From Oscillatoria sp. FACHB-1407 (GTDB lineage Bacteria; Cyanobacteriota; Cyanobacteriia; Elainellales; Elainellaceae), in NCBI RefSeq assembly GCF_014697545.1, contig NZ_JACJSA010000019.1, positions 62,001 to 126,000 of the forward strand: a DNA stretch of 64,000 nucleotides. Reading direction: 5' to 3'. Both the position numbers and the translations under genes were made by a program. Under the pieces are notes generated by a model that worked only from the letters and a program-made list of their open reading frames with translations, did not search any database and was not told the origin of the DNA. This document shows, in pieces, positions 44,645-52,787 of the stretch (its first letter is position 1; every line of letters begins with the position of its first letter).

Positions 44645-46060
44645 TTACGGGTTGGAAAGGATGGGTAACCCCATGACGGTGCGATAGCGCATTTCCAGGT
44701 CTTCCATGCTGGGCGATCGCCGATTAGCTTGCCACTCGCTTTTGTCAAACAGGGTTTGCTGGAGTTGAGGCACATCAATCGTTGTGACAGTGCCATCGGT
44801 AACAACGGCTTTGCCATTCACCCACACCGTGTGAACGGCGATCGGTCGTCCGAGAACGAGCAAGCCGATCGGATCAGTGCGGGGCAACAGCGACAAACGC
44901 TTGAGATCATACAGAACGAGATCGGCTTTTTTGCCGACAGTCAGCGATCCCATTTGGTCTGCCATCCCGACTCCGGTTGCTCCCCCCAGGGCTGCCATCT
45001 CAACCGCTTGTCGAGGGGTGATCCAGTGCTGGTAGTCCATATCAGTGACATTGTGGAGAATTGTCCCGATCTTGATGGCTTCTAGCAAATCTTGAGAGTC
45101 GTTGCTGGCAGACCCATCACAGCCAAACGTCACATTCACCCCTGCTTGCCGATATTTCAGAATGGGGGCAATCCCACTCCCCAGACGCAGATTGCTCAAC
45201 GGATTGTGAACCACCGTGGATTGGGTTTCCGCCAGGATTGAGATGTCGTGGTCATTTAACCAGACGCAGTGCGCCAGAGACGTGCGAGGGCTGAGGTAGC
45301 CCAGATGCTTGAGGTGCTCAACGGCGGTGCAGCCATACTTCTCGTAGGCGAGCATTTGCTGGGCTTTGGTTTCGAGTAAATGCGTGTGACGGCATAAGTT
45401 GTGGCGATCGCTCAACTCAATGCAGCCCTCAAACAGGGCATCCGAACAGAGTTGCATCCCTGTCGGAGCGACCATAATGTTGATCCCCTTATCTGGCTGG
45501 TGAAATTGCTCCACCGTGCTACGCATGAGTTCCAGCACTTCCTCCGTGCTCCAAAAATAGGGATCATGTTCAATCTTGTGTCCGCCAGAGGGCACACCCG
45601 CCGCTAACGACTGATCTTGAATCAGGGGTCCTATAAACGCCCGGATACCAACCTCTCGATAGGCACGAACAGCAGCGGCGATCGACTCTTTTTCCTGCCC
45701 TGGGATCAATACCAGATGATCCACGACGGTTGTTCCGCCGGATAACAGCGTTTCAACCGCCGTCCCTAATGCGCTGAGATAAATGTGCTCTGGGTCAACT
45801 GGCGAAAAATCATGCAACTCGGCAAGCCACAACTCCAACGGGCGGGGTGGAATTAGCCCTCGCTGCCACATCTCCGAGGAGTGGGTGTGAGCATTGACAA
45901 ACCCTGGTAGCAATAGTTTGTCTCGTCCATCCACTAAGGTGCCAATTGGGTCAAGTTGGGGAGCAATGGCAGCAATGTGATTGCCCTCAATGTGTACATC
46001 AACGCTGGTGTAGCCCCCTTCAACTGGAGCGATCGCGTTTTGAATCGTGTAGCTCACCAA
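44645..46060 (-). CDS. amidohydrolase of the TRZ/ATZ (deaminase/chlorohydrolase) family
   Basis: A 471-residue metal-dependent hydrolase of the TIM-barrel amidohydrolase superfamily, related to S-adenosylhomocysteine, guanine and 8-oxoguanine deaminases and to atrazine-type hydrolases. Metal ligands: HTHSSE at about 58-63, HTHLLETK at about 223-230, the His in LAHCVWL and the Asp in GCDGSASNDSQDL (about 316-328). The final beta domain restarts at LTVGKKADLVLYDL. Substrate specificity cannot be read from the motifs, though nearby genes suggest a nitrogenous heterocycle or its breakdown product. The start ATG gives MVSYTIQNAIAPVEGG. It is divergent from ridA at 46269, sharing a 208-base promoter region. 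Confidence 0.88.
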   Translation of the reverse strand: MVSYTIQNAIAPVEGGYTSVDVHIEGNHIAAIAPQLDPIGTLVDGRDKLLLPGFVNAHTHSSEMWQRGLIPPRPLELWLAELHDFSPVDPEHIYLSALGTAVETLLSGGTTVVDHLVLIPGQEKESIAAAVRAYREVGIRAFIGPLIQDQSLAAGVPSGGHKIEHDPYFWSTEEVLELMRSTVEQFHQPDKGINIMVAPTGMQLCSDALFEGCIELSDRHNLCRHTHLLETKAQQMLAYEKYGCTAVEHLKHLGYLSPRTSLAHCVWLNDHDISILAETQSTVVHNPLSNLRLGSGIAPILKYRQAGVNVTFGCDGSASNDSQDLLEAIKIGTILHNVTDMDYQHWITPRQAVEMAALGGATGVGMADQMGSLTVGKKADLVLYDLKRLSLLPRTDPIGLLVLGRPIAVHTVWVNGKAVVTDGTVTTIDVPQLQQTLFDKSEWQANRRSPSMEDLEMRYRTVMGLPILSNP

Positions 46061-46268
46061 ATCTTTCTCCCTGATCGCTTTTGAGTAGTCCTAATCATCC
46101 AAATCATGGTTGTGGCGTGTAGAGGCATGTCTACAACTAGAGTTCCACCTTTGCACCTATCTAATCAAAGTTGATCTGGAAGCACGAATCCCGATCTTCA
46201 GATAGATTGTACTGTCGAGAGCTTACCCATACAGTTCATCCAATATCAATCTCTCAGGAGCAATTAAT

Positions 46269-46655
46269 TTGGAATATATCACCCTGCCCGATAACGTTTT
46301 ACCCGCTGTTGCCCCCTATTCTCATGCTGTCCGGGCTGGAGATTTTTTGTTTGTCACAGGTCAATTAGCCGAAGATCCGGCAACAGGTCAGGTTGTGCGC
46401 GGTCCCATTGATGAGCAAACTCGACGAGTCATGGAAAACTTAAAGCTTGTTTTGGAGCATGCCGGAACCAGTTTTAACAAAGTTGTGATGGCACGAATTT
46501 TCGTGACTGATTTTCGCTTTTTTGCAACGGTGAATGAAATTTATGCGTCCTACTTTGATGCCACTCGTCTACCCTGTCGCACTACCGTTGGAGTCACGGC
46601 TTTAGCAGGTTTTGGGGATGTGGAAGTTGATTTGATTGTGTATTGTGGCGAATAA
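46269..46655 (+). CDS. ridA: RidA family imine/enamine deaminase
   Basis: A 128-residue trimeric enzyme of the YjgF/YER057c/UK114 family, which hydrolyses reactive enamine or imine intermediates (for example 2-aminoacrylate). Visible features are FLFVTGQLAEDPATGQVVRG, ENLKLVLEHAGTSFNKVVM, DFRFFATVNEIYASYF and the catalytic arginine in PCRTTVGVTALAG. The start is a TTG at 46269, supported by AGGAG eight bases upstream. The sequence is at the divergent, RutC-like end of the family. It is divergent from the amidohydrolase and lies 740 bases upstream of an isochorismatase-type hydrolase, separated by a repeat array; a shared pathway is inference. Confidence 0.9.
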   Translation: MEYITLPDNVLPAVAPYSHAVRAGDFLFVTGQLAEDPATGQVVRGPIDEQTRRVMENLKLVLEHAGTSFNKVVMARIFVTDFRFFATVNEIYASYFDATRLPCRTTVGVTALAGFGDVEVDLIVYCGE

Positions 46656-46710
46656 ATGAAAGTCATTCGTCATTTGTCAATGGTTCATCGTTAAAGCGTA
46701 AAAGAGCAGA

Positions 46711-46784
46711 CCAGTCAGTTTCGCTTACGGCGCGAGCAAGATGCTCGCACTACCCTAACTTTTAACTGTGACGCAGCACTAGAT
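46711..46784. repeat. dispersed repeat, family D, copy 2
   Basis: GAGCAAGATGCTCGCACTAC then CCTAACTTTTAAC and TGTGACGCAGCACTAG; compare 41544-41633. It lies between ridA and the heptamer array. Confidence 0.6.
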
Positions 46785-46844
46785 AGAAAAATGCAAGCAT
46801 CTTGCTCAAGAGCGAAACACTTACGCGATCGCCTAGTGACTCAT

Positions 46845-47297
46845 GACCACTGACGATTGACCATTGACCAATAACAATTGACGATTGACCACTGACCATC
46901 AACCACTGACGATTGACCATCAACCACTGACGATTGACCATCAACCACTGACAATTGACCATCAACCACTGACAATTGACCATTAACTACTGACCATTGA
47001 CCATCAACCACTGACGATTGACCATCAACCACTGACGATTGACCATCAACCACTGACGATTGACCATTAACTACTGACGATTGACCATCAACCACTGACG
47101 ATTGACCATCAACCACTGACGATTGACCATTAACTACTGACGATTGACCATTAACTACTGACGATTGACCATTAACTACTGACCATTGACCATCAACCAT
47201 TGATGATTGACCATCAACCATTGACGATTGACCATTAACCACTGACGATTGACCATTAACCACTGACGATTGACCATCAACCACTGACGATTGACGC
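46845..47297. repeat. long heptamer array with 21-base higher-order unit
   Basis: About 450 bases made almost wholly of heptamers GACCATC, AACCACT, GACGATT and close variants (GACCATT, AACTACT). They are mostly arranged in the order GACCATC-AACCACT-GACGATT, giving a 21-base higher-order repeat. Because 21 is a multiple of three, the minus strand stays open and would encode a VVDGQSS repeat; that is an artefact of the repeat. There are no unique spacers, so it is not a CRISPR. It is the largest member of the heptamer family in the window. Confidence 0.92.
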
Positions 47298-47393
47298 ATA
47301 GACTACTGAATCCAATCGGGTTTTAGATTACGACTAAACGGTACTCGTCGTCATACATCCCGTCATTTACAAATTCTTAGTGACAAGTGACTC

Positions 47394-48164
47394 ATGGTAG
47401 ACCAATCCTTAAAAACGCTGGGTGTTCCCCCAAATGCATGGGCAGTTAATGCTGCGATCGCAGACATTAGCCGTCCACCTCTAGAGCCAAAACTGGTGAC
47501 ACTGGCAACAGAAACCAAAACACTGCGGCTCGACTTGGCGAAAACCGCGATGATTGTCATCGACATGCAAAATGACTTCTGCCATCCCGATGGCTGGTTA
47601 GCGCATATTGGGGTAGATGTGACTCCGGCTCGATCGCCCATTCAGCCGTTACAGGGTTTGTTACCTGTGTTGCGATCGCACCAGGTTCCCATCATTTGGG
47701 TGAATTGGGGCAACCGTCCCGATCTGCTCAACATCAGTGCGGCACTCCGTCACGTCTACGATCCCACAGGGGAAGGGGTTGGGTTGGGCGATCCCCTGCC
47801 AAAAAACCAGGCTCCCGTGCTCACAGTAGGCAGTTGGGCAGCGGCTGTGGTGGATGAGTTGGAGCAAAAACCCGAAGACATTCGCGTTGATAAGTACCGT
47901 ATGAGTGGCTTTTGGGATACACCACTCGACAGTATTTTGCGGAATATCGGCAAAACAACTCTGCTCTTTGGTGGGGTCAATGCCGATCAGTGCGTTATGG
48001 CAACATTACAAGATGCCAACTTTTTGGGATATGACTGCATTTTGGTCAAAGATTGTAGTGCGACCACTTCGCCGGAGTTTTGCTGGCAAGCCACCCTCTA
48101 CAACGTTAAACAATGCTTTGGTTTCGTGACCGATACTCACGCTCTCTTTGATGCCATTAAGTAG
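47394..48164 (+). CDS. isochorismatase-family cysteine hydrolase (biuret/ureidoacrylate amidohydrolase-like)
   Basis: A 256-residue cysteine amidohydrolase. The catalytic triad is visible: Asp in MIVIDMQNDFCHPDGW (about 57), Lys in VDKYRMSGFWDTPL (about 164) and Cys in FGGVNADQCVMATLQDANFL (about 198). Relatives include biuret hydrolase, RutB (ureidoacrylate amidohydrolase), N-carbamoylsarcosine amidase and nicotinamidase; the context of amidohydrolase and RidA is reminiscent of the rut pathway and of triazine breakdown. The first 45 residues (PPNAWAVNAA..ISRPPLEPK) are an N-terminal extension seen in biuret-hydrolase-like members. It is the first gene of a three-gene run with the cupin and CocE-type genes. 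ATG 47394 follows the heptamer array by 100 bases. Confidence 0.88.
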   Translation: MVDQSLKTLGVPPNAWAVNAAIADISRPPLEPKLVTLATETKTLRLDLAKTAMIVIDMQNDFCHPDGWLAHIGVDVTPARSPIQPLQGLLPVLRSHQVPIIWVNWGNRPDLLNISAALRHVYDPTGEGVGLGDPLPKNQAPVLTVGSWAAAVVDELEQKPEDIRVDKYRMSGFWDTPLDSILRNIGKTTLLFGGVNADQCVMATLQDANFLGYDCILVKDCSATTSPEFCWQATLYNVKQCFGFVTDTHALFDAIK

Positions 48165-48223
48165 GGTAATCAATCGGGCAATTCTCATCCAGCGGTTCAT
48201 TCCATCCTTTAGGAGATCCTCCG

Positions 48224-48679
48224 ATGACGACCGATAGTTGTGTGATTCCGGTAATCAAAACGCCAACGGACTATCAGGCTTATCGCATCAGTCCTCACGA
48301 TACCAATCGATTGGCGATCGTCTTTGATCCAACCATTGCGAATATGTCGCTGACCTATTGCGTCGAAATTTTTGATGTGGGTGGAAAAACACCTCCCAAT
48401 CGTCATCAACTGGCGGTCGAGATGTTTTTTGTGCTCAAGGGTGAGGGAAAAGCGACCTGCGACGGTAAAACGGTGCCGATTCAAGCTGGAGACAGCATTC
48501 TCGTGCCGCCAACTGGCATCCACGAAATCGAAAACACCGGGTCAGGGCGGTTGTATGCCCTCTGTTTGATGGTGCCCAACGAAGACTTTGCCGAACTGAT
48601 CCGTAGTGGCACTCCGGTTGAGTTAGATGAAGAAGACATGGCTGTATTGCGGCGATCAGATGCGTTGTTGCCATGCTGA
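48224..48679 (+). CDS. cupin-domain protein
   Basis: A 151-residue single-cupin protein. The two cupin motifs can be traced as NRHQLAVEMFFVLKGEGKAT (H, E-type metal ligands, about 64-83) and AGDSILVPPTGIHEIEN (about 89-105, with His). It probably binds a metal and either isomerises, hydrolyses or senses a small substrate. AGGAGAT lies about six bases before the ATG (48213-48219), a good ribosome binding site. It starts 59 bases after the isochorismatase-type gene and its stop overlaps the start of the CocE-type gene, so translation of the three is likely coupled. Confidence 0.85.
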   Translation: MTTDSCVIPVIKTPTDYQAYRISPHDTNRLAIVFDPTIANMSLTYCVEIFDVGGKTPPNRHQLAVEMFFVLKGEGKATCDGKTVPIQAGDSILVPPTGIHEIENTGSGRLYALCLMVPNEDFAELIRSGTPVELDEEDMAVLRRSDALLPC

Positions 48680-50433
48680 CGGTTCGCCCAAAAGAAACTG
48701 TTTCGATGGTGACGCGGGATGGGGTGCGTCTGGATGCGGATGTGTACCGCCCTGATACAACAGATGATCTGCCCGTCTTGTTGATGCGGCAACCCTATGG
48801 TCGGGCGATCGCCTCTACGGTGGTTTACGCCCATCCCATCTGGTATGCGGCTCATGGTTATATCGTGGTGATTCAAGACGTGCGGGGACGGGGTTCGTCC
48901 GAGGGGGAATTTAGCCTGTTTGCCCACGAAATTGAAGATGGCGAAGATACTGTGAACTGGGCAGCCAATCTCCCTGGCAGCACTGGACAGGTGGGCATGT
49001 ATGGTTTTTCCTATCAAGGCATGACGCAACTCTATGCTGCTGCTAACAAACCGATCGCCCTGAAAACCATTTGCCCCAGCATGATCGGCTATGACCTGTA
49101 TGCGGATTGGGCATACGAGGGAGGCGCGTTTTGCTATCAACTTAATCTGGGTTGGGCGATTCAACTGGCAGCCGAAACAGCCCGTCGGCAGGGCAACGTC
49201 GAAGCGTATCAGAGACTCTATGCCGCATCCCGAAACGTGGCAATTCATGATCCGGTTTGTGCTCAATCTGAACTACTAAAGGAACTTGCCCCCGACTCGT
49301 TTTATCACGATTGGGTTACTCATCCCAAACCCGATGACTATTGGGATCAACTATCGCCCTGTCGCTACATGCAAGCCGTCGATATGCCGATGTTACACAT
49401 TGGTGGTTGGTTTGACACCTATATGCGAGGCACGCTGCATTTTTATCAAGAGATGGCGGATCGCAGTGCCTTTCCGCAGCATCTTTGGGTGGGTCCGTGG
49501 GCACACCTGCCCTGGGGGCGCAAAGTCGGGGCGATCGATTATGGCACCGAGGCATCTAACCCCATCGATCGCCTGCAAATTCGCTGGTTTGATCAATTCC
49601 TCAAAGGCATTGACACCGGGTTATTAGCAGAGCCTCCCATTCATCTGTTTGAGATGGGTAGCCATCAGTGGCGCAGCTTCGATCGCTATCCAACTAATCA
49701 TGCGAAATCTTACTATTTGGTAACCACTGGACTCGCTGCAATGGGAGACAGAGAAGGCTTTTTAGTCGAGCGGACTGAACCTCAATCTCCATTGAATCCA
49801 TCTCAGTCTTTTGTGGATGTGTTTGTTCATGACCCCTGGCGACCAATGCCCTCTGTAGGAGGTCATGCCACCATGCCTGCTGGCTCCTTTGAGCGAGGGG
49901 CGATCGATTGTCGCACCGATGGCGTGACCTACACGTCTGCACCGTTGAGCGATCCGCTGCATCTGGTTGGCAGTGTCAAAGTAGAGATAGATTGCATGGC
50001 AGATGCAATCAGCTTTGATCTATGTGCTGTCGTGTCAGAGGTCAAACCGAACGGCAGCGTTTTTAATATCAGTCAAGGCTATCTGCGAGTTGAGGCAGAC
50101 GAATCCGGTTCGATTGTGTTTATGGGCGATCGCAATGACCCTACACCCCATGCCTCCCCTGCGGCTCAATGGGTACACATCACACTACAACCCACATGCA
50201 TTCAAATCCCGGCGGGTAGCGCAATTCGGCTAACCCTGAGTGGGGCTTGTTTTCCAGCCTATGCGGTTAATCCTGGTGATGGCAGTTATCCCCATCAAGC
50301 TCAACTGATCAATGCAAAGGTGATTACCATCGGTATCGTCTGTGAAGGCAGTAATCCTACGACAGAAGGCGATCGCACAGCCTCCCATCGTCCCTCACGC
50401 CTGTTATTACCCGTCATTCCACCAGTTAAATAG
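48673..50433 (+). CDS. CocE/NonD family hydrolase (X-Pro dipeptidyl peptidase, S15-type)
   Basis: A 586-residue serine hydrolase. The alpha/beta hydrolase core (about 12-370) contains RMRPYGR-like VLLMRQPYGRAIAS, QDVRGRGSSEGEFSLFAHEI, the nucleophile elbow YGFSYQGMTQL (Ser about 116) and a His in VGPWAHLPW. A C-terminal jelly-roll of the PepX type fills about 380-575 (LHLVGSVKVEIDCMADAISF, VNPGDGSYPHQ region). The family includes cocaine esterase, alpha-amino acid ester hydrolases and glutaryl acylases, all cleaving ester or amide bonds. ATG overlaps the cupin stop (ATGCTGA). The group context suggests an amide or ester of a nitrogen compound as substrate; that is inference. Confidence 0.92.
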   Translation: MLTVRPKETVSMVTRDGVRLDADVYRPDTTDDLPVLLMRQPYGRAIASTVVYAHPIWYAAHGYIVVIQDVRGRGSSEGEFSLFAHEIEDGEDTVNWAANLPGSTGQVGMYGFSYQGMTQLYAAANKPIALKTICPSMIGYDLYADWAYEGGAFCYQLNLGWAIQLAAETARRQGNVEAYQRLYAASRNVAIHDPVCAQSELLKELAPDSFYHDWVTHPKPDDYWDQLSPCRYMQAVDMPMLHIGGWFDTYMRGTLHFYQEMADRSAFPQHLWVGPWAHLPWGRKVGAIDYGTEASNPIDRLQIRWFDQFLKGIDTGLLAEPPIHLFEMGSHQWRSFDRYPTNHAKSYYLVTTGLAAMGDREGFLVERTEPQSPLNPSQSFVDVFVHDPWRPMPSVGGHATMPAGSFERGAIDCRTDGVTYTSAPLSDPLHLVGSVKVEIDCMADAISFDLCAVVSEVKPNGSVFNISQGYLRVEADESGSIVFMGDRNDPTPHASPAAQWVHITLQPTCIQIPAGSAIRLTLSGACFPAYAVNPGDGSYPHQAQLINAKVITIGIVCEGSNPTTEGDRTASHRPSRLLLPVIPPVK

Positions 50434-50445
50434 GACTGCTATATA

Positions 50446-51000
50446 TCAACCAATGTAGGGGTAGATAGCGGCTTTTGACTGTAGAAGTAAGCCCCAATAG
50501 TAGATAGCATACTTCTCACACCTGGCTAGGTCTTTCTGATGATGCCCTAGACCTACTTGAAACAAGTAATAAGCCAGCTTGGCTCTACCTAAAACCGACA
50601 ATTTACTGGGCTGATGTTGCTTCAAGAGATAGTTTAATGCCGCCACAATCTTTTTATGTCTAGAAAGCATCCACCATCGAACTTGGTGCTCTGCTATTTC
50701 AATGGGTAAATTGAGTAGTTTCGCTGCTTCCGTTAATTGCAACTGAGCCTCAGCGTAGTACTTTAATTCCATTTCTGGATCACCAGACAATCTTGCATTC
50801 TGAGCATCATCAGATATTCGATAAGCCTCAGAAATAAAGCTACCAATTTGATCACTCAAAGCTTCAGAATGACCTAAAAGCTGATAAATTTTACTCGCGG
50901 CATTGGCTAATTCATTAAACTTTTCTGCATCATGTAACCAATAGATACTGGCTTGCAGCCTTCCCAACGTATCAGCTAGCGGTGTACGCATCATAGCCAC
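50446..51000 (-). CDS. unknown helical protein
   Basis: A 184-residue protein, predicted by eye to be all-helical (SIYWLHDAEKFNELANAASK, YYAEAQLQLTEAAKLLNLPI, VAALNYLLKQHQ). I do not recognise a family, and there is no signal peptide, membrane helix or metal motif. It is more AT-rich than its neighbours (compare AAATGCTGAAT-type runs). It converges on the CocE-type gene with only 12 bases between stops. Just upstream is a 14-base direct repeat, ATTAAAACCCGATC, near 51010-51042. Confidence 0.55.
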   Translation of the reverse strand: MAMMRTPLADTLGRLQASIYWLHDAEKFNELANAASKIYQLLGHSEALSDQIGSFISEAYRISDDAQNARLSGDPEMELKYYAEAQLQLTEAAKLLNLPIEIAEHQVRWWMLSRHKKIVAALNYLLKQHQPSKLSVLGRAKLAYYLFQVGLGHHQKDLARCEKYAIYYWGLLLQSKAAIYPYIG

Positions 51001-51096
51001 CTAAATAACACTAAAACCCGATCATTAAAACCCGATCATTGACTCTTGTCGAGTGGACACTACTCGCCACTACTATAGAGCTTTGGAGTGAGCATT

Positions 51097-51654
51097 ATGT
51101 GTGAGATGGACGAAGTACAGACGTTGTTACATCGCTTGGATGAACGCATCGAATCGAGAGTTCAAGCCATTCGCCAAGAGCGGGACTGGTGGCCCTGTCG
51201 GCGGGGGTGCGATCATTGTTGCCATCATCTTGCCCATCCCCTCGAACTCAGTGCAGCGGAATGGATCAGAGTGGATGCGGCAGTTGCAAAGCTTGGCACT
51301 TGCGAACGAGAGATCGTCGAGCAAAAAATTGATGCCCTGCTCCAACAGATTGGCGATCGCACACTGGGTTCAGCCGTTGTCTGTCCCTACCTGAATGAGC
51401 AGGAGGGAGCCTGCCGCATCTATGACTCCCGCCCGATCGCCTGTCGCACCTATGGCTTCTTTGTTGCCCGTCACGATAACCAATACTGTCAGCAGATTGA
51501 AACTGAAATCACGGTTCGTGGAGAAGAGGCGATCGTCTGGGGTAACGCAGAGGCAATTCGCCGTGACATCGAAGAATTGAGCGGTGCGCCCATTCCGTTT
51601 GAGGTGCACTATGGCGATCGCACTTCACGACCTGTTGTTACACCATTGGTATGA
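51097..51654 (+). CDS. YkgJ family cysteine cluster protein
   Basis: A 185-residue protein. The cysteine pattern of the YkgJ (zinc- or iron-chelating domain) family is complete: CRRGCDHCCHHLAHPLELSA at about 32-51, then CPYLNEQEGACRIYDSRPIA and CRTYGFF at about 95-120, and a final Cys in NQYCQQIE. Some homologues are thought to act in metal delivery or radical chemistry, but none is well characterised. GGAG lies eight bases before the ATG at 51097, so I prefer it to the GTG at 51088. It is divergent from the unknown helical protein gene. Confidence 0.85.
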   Translation: MCEMDEVQTLLHRLDERIESRVQAIRQERDWWPCRRGCDHCCHHLAHPLELSAAEWIRVDAAVAKLGTCEREIVEQKIDALLQQIGDRTLGSAVVCPYLNEQEGACRIYDSRPIACRTYGFFVARHDNQYCQQIETEITVRGEEAIVWGNAEAIRRDIEELSGAPIPFEVHYGDRTSRPVVTPLV

Positions 51655-51802
51655 AATCAGGTGAAATGGGCGATCGCGTGTGGAATGCACCAATTTGCTA
51701 CCTTAAACGGTTAAACTTGTGGTCATTCACTGTAGGGGAGATAACAAAATCATGCTTGGGCAGCTTTAGTCCCCTGATCCTTTTCTGATAACAATCAAGA
51801 CT

Positions 51803-52510
51803 ATGGAACAATTTAAGTTTGCGCTTGGTCCGTATGAAGTCTTTGCCTCAATCATTGGGGGATTGCCACTAACTTTAGCGATCTGTTTAGCGTTTAACCC
51901 TGGGATTGATCTTCAAGCTGCCATTTCGATCATTCAAGGTAATTTCTCAACCCAAATAGCCCTGGTATTGATCCTACTGAGTTATCTCTTGGGAGGGCTT
52001 ATTCAAGGGATAACGTGGAAATATTTTGTGTTTTTATGCGAACTTTTTAAGCAAGACTATCACTATTTCGGAAGTTTAATCGAAACAAGAAACAGAGTCA
52101 TAGAAGAGATGGATAAAGACACTCATCTCAAGGCGCGTGATTTTGAAGATAAGCTGACTCTACTTTTACGTGAGAAGGTTGGGATACCTAAGAAAATAGA
52201 TTGGATTAATCCCAGAGTTAACTCATATTTGAGAGAGCACAACAGACCTTCTGCAATCACGGCTGAGTCCCATCAAGCAACCCATATTATGTACAGGAAC
52301 ATATCATTTGGTCTGTTATTTCTAGGTCTTGTTAGTTTGATTAACTTGTTGAGAGCAAATCTATTTTCGGTTGAGTCTCTGGGATTAATTCTGCTATCGA
52401 TCGCACTTGCTTACATTGCGTTTTTTCGGGCACTCTCATTCAAACGGTGGCACGAGAGAGAACTTCTACTTGGTTTTTATTTTGCGGCTTGTGATGATCA
52501 GCAAAAATAG
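51803..52510 (+). CDS. unknown membrane protein with four helices
   Basis: A 235-residue protein with hydrophobic segments at about 13-33 (VFASIIGGLPLTLAICLAF), 46-70 (TQIALVLILLSYLLGGLIQG), 168-188 and 193-212. The soluble part between helices two and three (about 75-165) is charged, possibly coiled coil (RNRVIEEMDKDTHLKARDFE). I do not recognise the family. The layout (two helices, cytoplasmic helical domain, two helices) resembles small membrane effectors of defence or stress systems, but there is no partner gene next to it, so this is only an analogy. The region upstream, 51655-51802, has no gene. Confidence 0.6.
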   Translation: MEQFKFALGPYEVFASIIGGLPLTLAICLAFNPGIDLQAAISIIQGNFSTQIALVLILLSYLLGGLIQGITWKYFVFLCELFKQDYHYFGSLIETRNRVIEEMDKDTHLKARDFEDKLTLLLREKVGIPKKIDWINPRVNSYLREHNRPSAITAESHQATHIMYRNISFGLLFLGLVSLINLLRANLFSVESLGLILLSIALAYIAFFRALSFKRWHERELLLGFYFAACDDQQK

Positions 52511-52597
52511 CCAATACGGAATCAGGGCGATCGCACCAAGCTCTCCCAATCTGCTAAGGATCGTGAATTAAATAACCTGAAAAACGGCAACCCCCTG

Positions 52598-52668
52598 TAC
52601 GGGCGCGGCATTCGGCAGAGGGTTCTAAAACAATGGCAAGGGCTTTTGACCGAATGCCACGCCCCTAC
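52598..52668. repeat. imperfect inverted repeat, hairpin element
   Basis: GTACGGGCGCGGCATTCGG (52598-52616) and CCGAATGCCACGCCCCTAC (52650-52668) are nearly complementary around a 33-base centre. It lies between converging-free neighbours on the same strand and looks like a small dispersed repeat of the kind common in cyanobacteria. No second copy is present in the window. Confidence 0.6.
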
Positions 52669-52787
52669 GCCAGGAATTACACCTTAATAAATTCGCGTTC
52701 CTAAGGAATGCTTACCTTACCCTGGGGTGGAACGAAGTGCAGTGAGACTTCTACCTTTAGTTCCAGTCGAGTCTCTGCCTGCAACCG

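Noticed and set aside
46845-47297. CRISPR array
   Set aside because: The repeats are contiguous heptamers with no unique spacers of constant length, and there are no cas genes.
46841-47299. A 152-codon open frame on the minus strand with VVDGQSS repeats
   Set aside because: It is a by-product of the 21-base repeat array, which keeps several frames open.
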